This document shows, in pieces, positions 62,776-64,000 of a DNA stretch of 64,000 nucleotides. The position numbers and the translations under genes are program-made. Each line of letters begins with the position of its first letter. Within the stretch, counting starts at the first letter, position 1. Under the pieces are notes generated by a model. That model ran no database searches and was not told the DNA's origin. It worked only from the letters and a program-made list of their open reading frames with translations. The stretch is from Deltaproteobacteria bacterium (lineage in GTDB: Bacteria; Desulfobacterota; Binatia; UBA9968): positions 124,001-188,000 of the forward strand of contig VGTH01000003.1 of the NCBI GenBank assembly GCA_016874755.1, read 5' to 3'.

Positions 62776-63621
62776 ATGGCCAACAAAACCATCGCCATGC
62801 TCCATCCCGGCAACATGGGCGCCACCATTGGCGCCGCCGCGGCCACCAGCGGCGCGCGCGTGCTATGGTGTTCCGCAGGACGCAGCGCGGCATCGCGTCA
62901 GCGCGCCGAGCAAGCAGGGTTGCACGAAGCCAAAACGGTCCGTGATGCCGTCGGCCAGAGCGATATTGTGCTGTCGGTTTGCCCGCCCGAAGCCGCGCTC
63001 AGCGTCGCCCAGCAACTCGCCCAGGAAAATTTCCAGGGCATCTACGTCGACGCCAACGCCGTATCGCGCGCCACCGCCGAACAGATCGGCGCCGTCGTGA
63101 CCAAGGCCGGCGCCCGCTTCGTCGATGGCGGCATCATCGGCTCGCCGGTGAAAAAGGCTGGCACGACGCGCCTGTACTTATCCGGCGCCGGCGCCAAGGA
63201 CATCGCTGCATTGTTTTCCCAGAGCATGCTCGACGCCCGGGCGATCAGCGAGGTTCCCGGCGAAGCCTCGGCTTTGAAAGTTGCCTACGCGGCGTGGACC
63301 AAAGGCACCGACGCCTTGATCTTGGCGATCCGCGCCTATGCGCAGTACGAGGGCGTCGACCAAGCGCTCTTGGAAGAATGGAAAATTTCCCAGCCGTCGC
63401 TCGAGCAAAAAACCGTCCGCGCCGCGGCCACCGCTGCGCCAAAAATGTGGCGCTACACGGGCGAGATGGAAGAAATTTCAGCCGCCTTCAAAGTAGCCGG
63501 CCTGCCGGGTGGATTTCACGAGGGCGCCGCGCGCCTGTGCGAGCGGCTGGCTGGCTTCAAAGACATGACCGATCCGCCGCTGCCGGTGGATCGGGTCATT
63601 GCGGAATTATTGCGGCGCTAG
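62776..63621 (+). CDS. NAD(P)-dependent dehydrogenase, 6PGDH-like with DUF1932 domain
   Basis: A 281-residue protein. TIAMLHPGNMGATIGAAAAT binds the cofactor, VLSVCPPEAALSVAQQLA and FVDGGIIGSPVKKAGTT follow the beta-hydroxyacid dehydrogenase pattern, and the C-terminal domain (from about 185, KGTDALILAIRAYAQYEGV) is DUF1932. Substrate is unknown; relatives occur in catabolic clusters. GGAGGG precedes ATG. It is not obviously in an operon. Confidence 0.85.
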   Translation: MANKTIAMLHPGNMGATIGAAAATSGARVLWCSAGRSAASRQRAEQAGLHEAKTVRDAVGQSDIVLSVCPPEAALSVAQQLAQENFQGIYVDANAVSRATAEQIGAVVTKAGARFVDGGIIGSPVKKAGTTRLYLSGAGAKDIAALFSQSMLDARAISEVPGEASALKVAYAAWTKGTDALILAIRAYAQYEGVDQALLEEWKISQPSLEQKTVRAAATAAPKMWRYTGEMEEISAAFKVAGLPGGFHEGAARLCERLAGFKDMTDPPLPVDRVIAELLRR

Positions 63622-63661
63622 AATATTTATCGAACCTATGGCTCAAAACACTTTCGGAGCC

Positions 63662-63762
63662 CTTCGACAAAGCTCAGAGCCTGCCCCGAGCCTGGCGAAG
63701 GAGCGAACGGACCGGAGGTTGAAATCGTCGGAAAGAATCCGTTCATGCTGAGCTTGTCGCAG
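63662..63762. repeat. palindromic repeat, TTCGAC-GGCTCAG family, copy 3
   Basis: CTTCGACAAAGCTCAG at 63662-63677 pairs with CTGAGCTTGTCGCAG at 63748-63762 with small mismatches. GAACGG / CCGTTC inner arms are also present. The 255-base spacer 63622-63876 holds this element and no gene. Confidence 0.8.
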
Positions 63763-63876
63763 CATTCCTACGATTTTTTCAGCCGCCTGCGCAGGGACAG
63801 CCGCTACCCGACAGCTAATCTCTATCTCGGTTTCTTTTCTTTCGTCGCACCGCTTGCTACAAATCTATCACTACTG

Positions 63877-64000
63877 ATGCATCCGAATTCCCTTCTCAAA
63901 ACTCAACGCTCAGCGCTTTTGACTCTCGGTATTTTCCTCCTGTGCTTCGGCTGCGCCCAAACCGGTGTGCGGCTAGTGGGTCACACAATCGAGACTAAGT
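63877..64000 (+). CDS. N-terminus of a probable secreted or lipoprotein (partial)
   Basis: An open frame from ATG 63877 to the window edge encodes MHPNSLLKTQRSALLTLGIF followed by LLCFGCAQTG. It is a signal-peptide-like hydrophobic run ending FGC, a weak lipobox. No ribosome-binding site is clear. The mature protein is outside the window, so no function is offered. Confidence 0.45.
   Translation, partial: MHPNSLLKTQRSALLTLGIFLLCFGCAQTGVRLVGHTIETK

Overview
The window looks like a GC-rich Gram-negative bacterium on the deltaproteobacterial side of the tree. The lysS-lolCE-lolD-bamA-skp-lpxD-fabZ-lpxA-lpxI-(Gfo/Idh)-lpxB-msbA-waaA-lpxK order, with lpxI as the UDP-diacylglucosamine hydrolase, is typical of that group. 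The right end, with an F420-type monooxygenase, acyl-CoA dehydrogenase, TAXI solute-binding protein, a solute-binding protein remnant and many palindromic repeats, resembles uncultured soil lineages such as Binatota. That assignment is inference; no rRNA is present.

Layout. Bases 1-276 (+) hold the tail of the heptose-1-phosphate adenylyltransferase RfaE2 and rpmB. From 57.8 kb down to 0.3 kb nearly every gene lies on the minus strand, often with 4-base stop/start overlaps. In order of transcription: an Rrf2 regulator and a SUF iron-sulfur cluster without sufB (57.8-52.5 kb); a truncated globin; metF and lysS; the Lol/BamA/lipid A block (49.4-34.9 kb); a core-oligosaccharide block with two family 9 heptosyltransferases, three WaaP/InaA-type kinases and other transferases (34.9-24.6 kb); a nonulosonate-like cassette with NeuB, a KdsC-like phosphatase, SDR, aldehyde dehydrogenase, TylF-type methyltransferase, transketolase and NeuA (24.5-17.1 kb); a surface-glycan block with transferases, methyltransferases, a DegT aminotransferase and a CapE/split-CapF set (17.1-6.1 kb); then the heptose kinase HldA, YicC, gmk and rel. 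One methyltransferase (7008-7763) is the only plus-strand gene in this array.

Right of 57.8 kb the character changes: genes are scattered on both strands and spacers are long and filled with several families of palindromic repeats. A collapsed solute-binding protein gene lies at 61.1 kb, and a putative lipoprotein runs off the right edge.

How it fits together. The window encodes much of the outer membrane assembly line: lipid A synthesis (LpxA, D, I, B, K), Kdo transfer (WaaA), flipping (MsbA), heptose supply and transfer, core phosphorylation, unusual glycan sugars, and the BamA/Skp/Lol machinery. The least conventional part is the NeuB/NeuA cassette with transketolase and aldehyde dehydrogenase, which may build an undescribed CMP-activated acidic sugar. 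Start codons were chosen from ribosome-binding sites and overlaps; many are GTG or TTG, and alternatives are stated.
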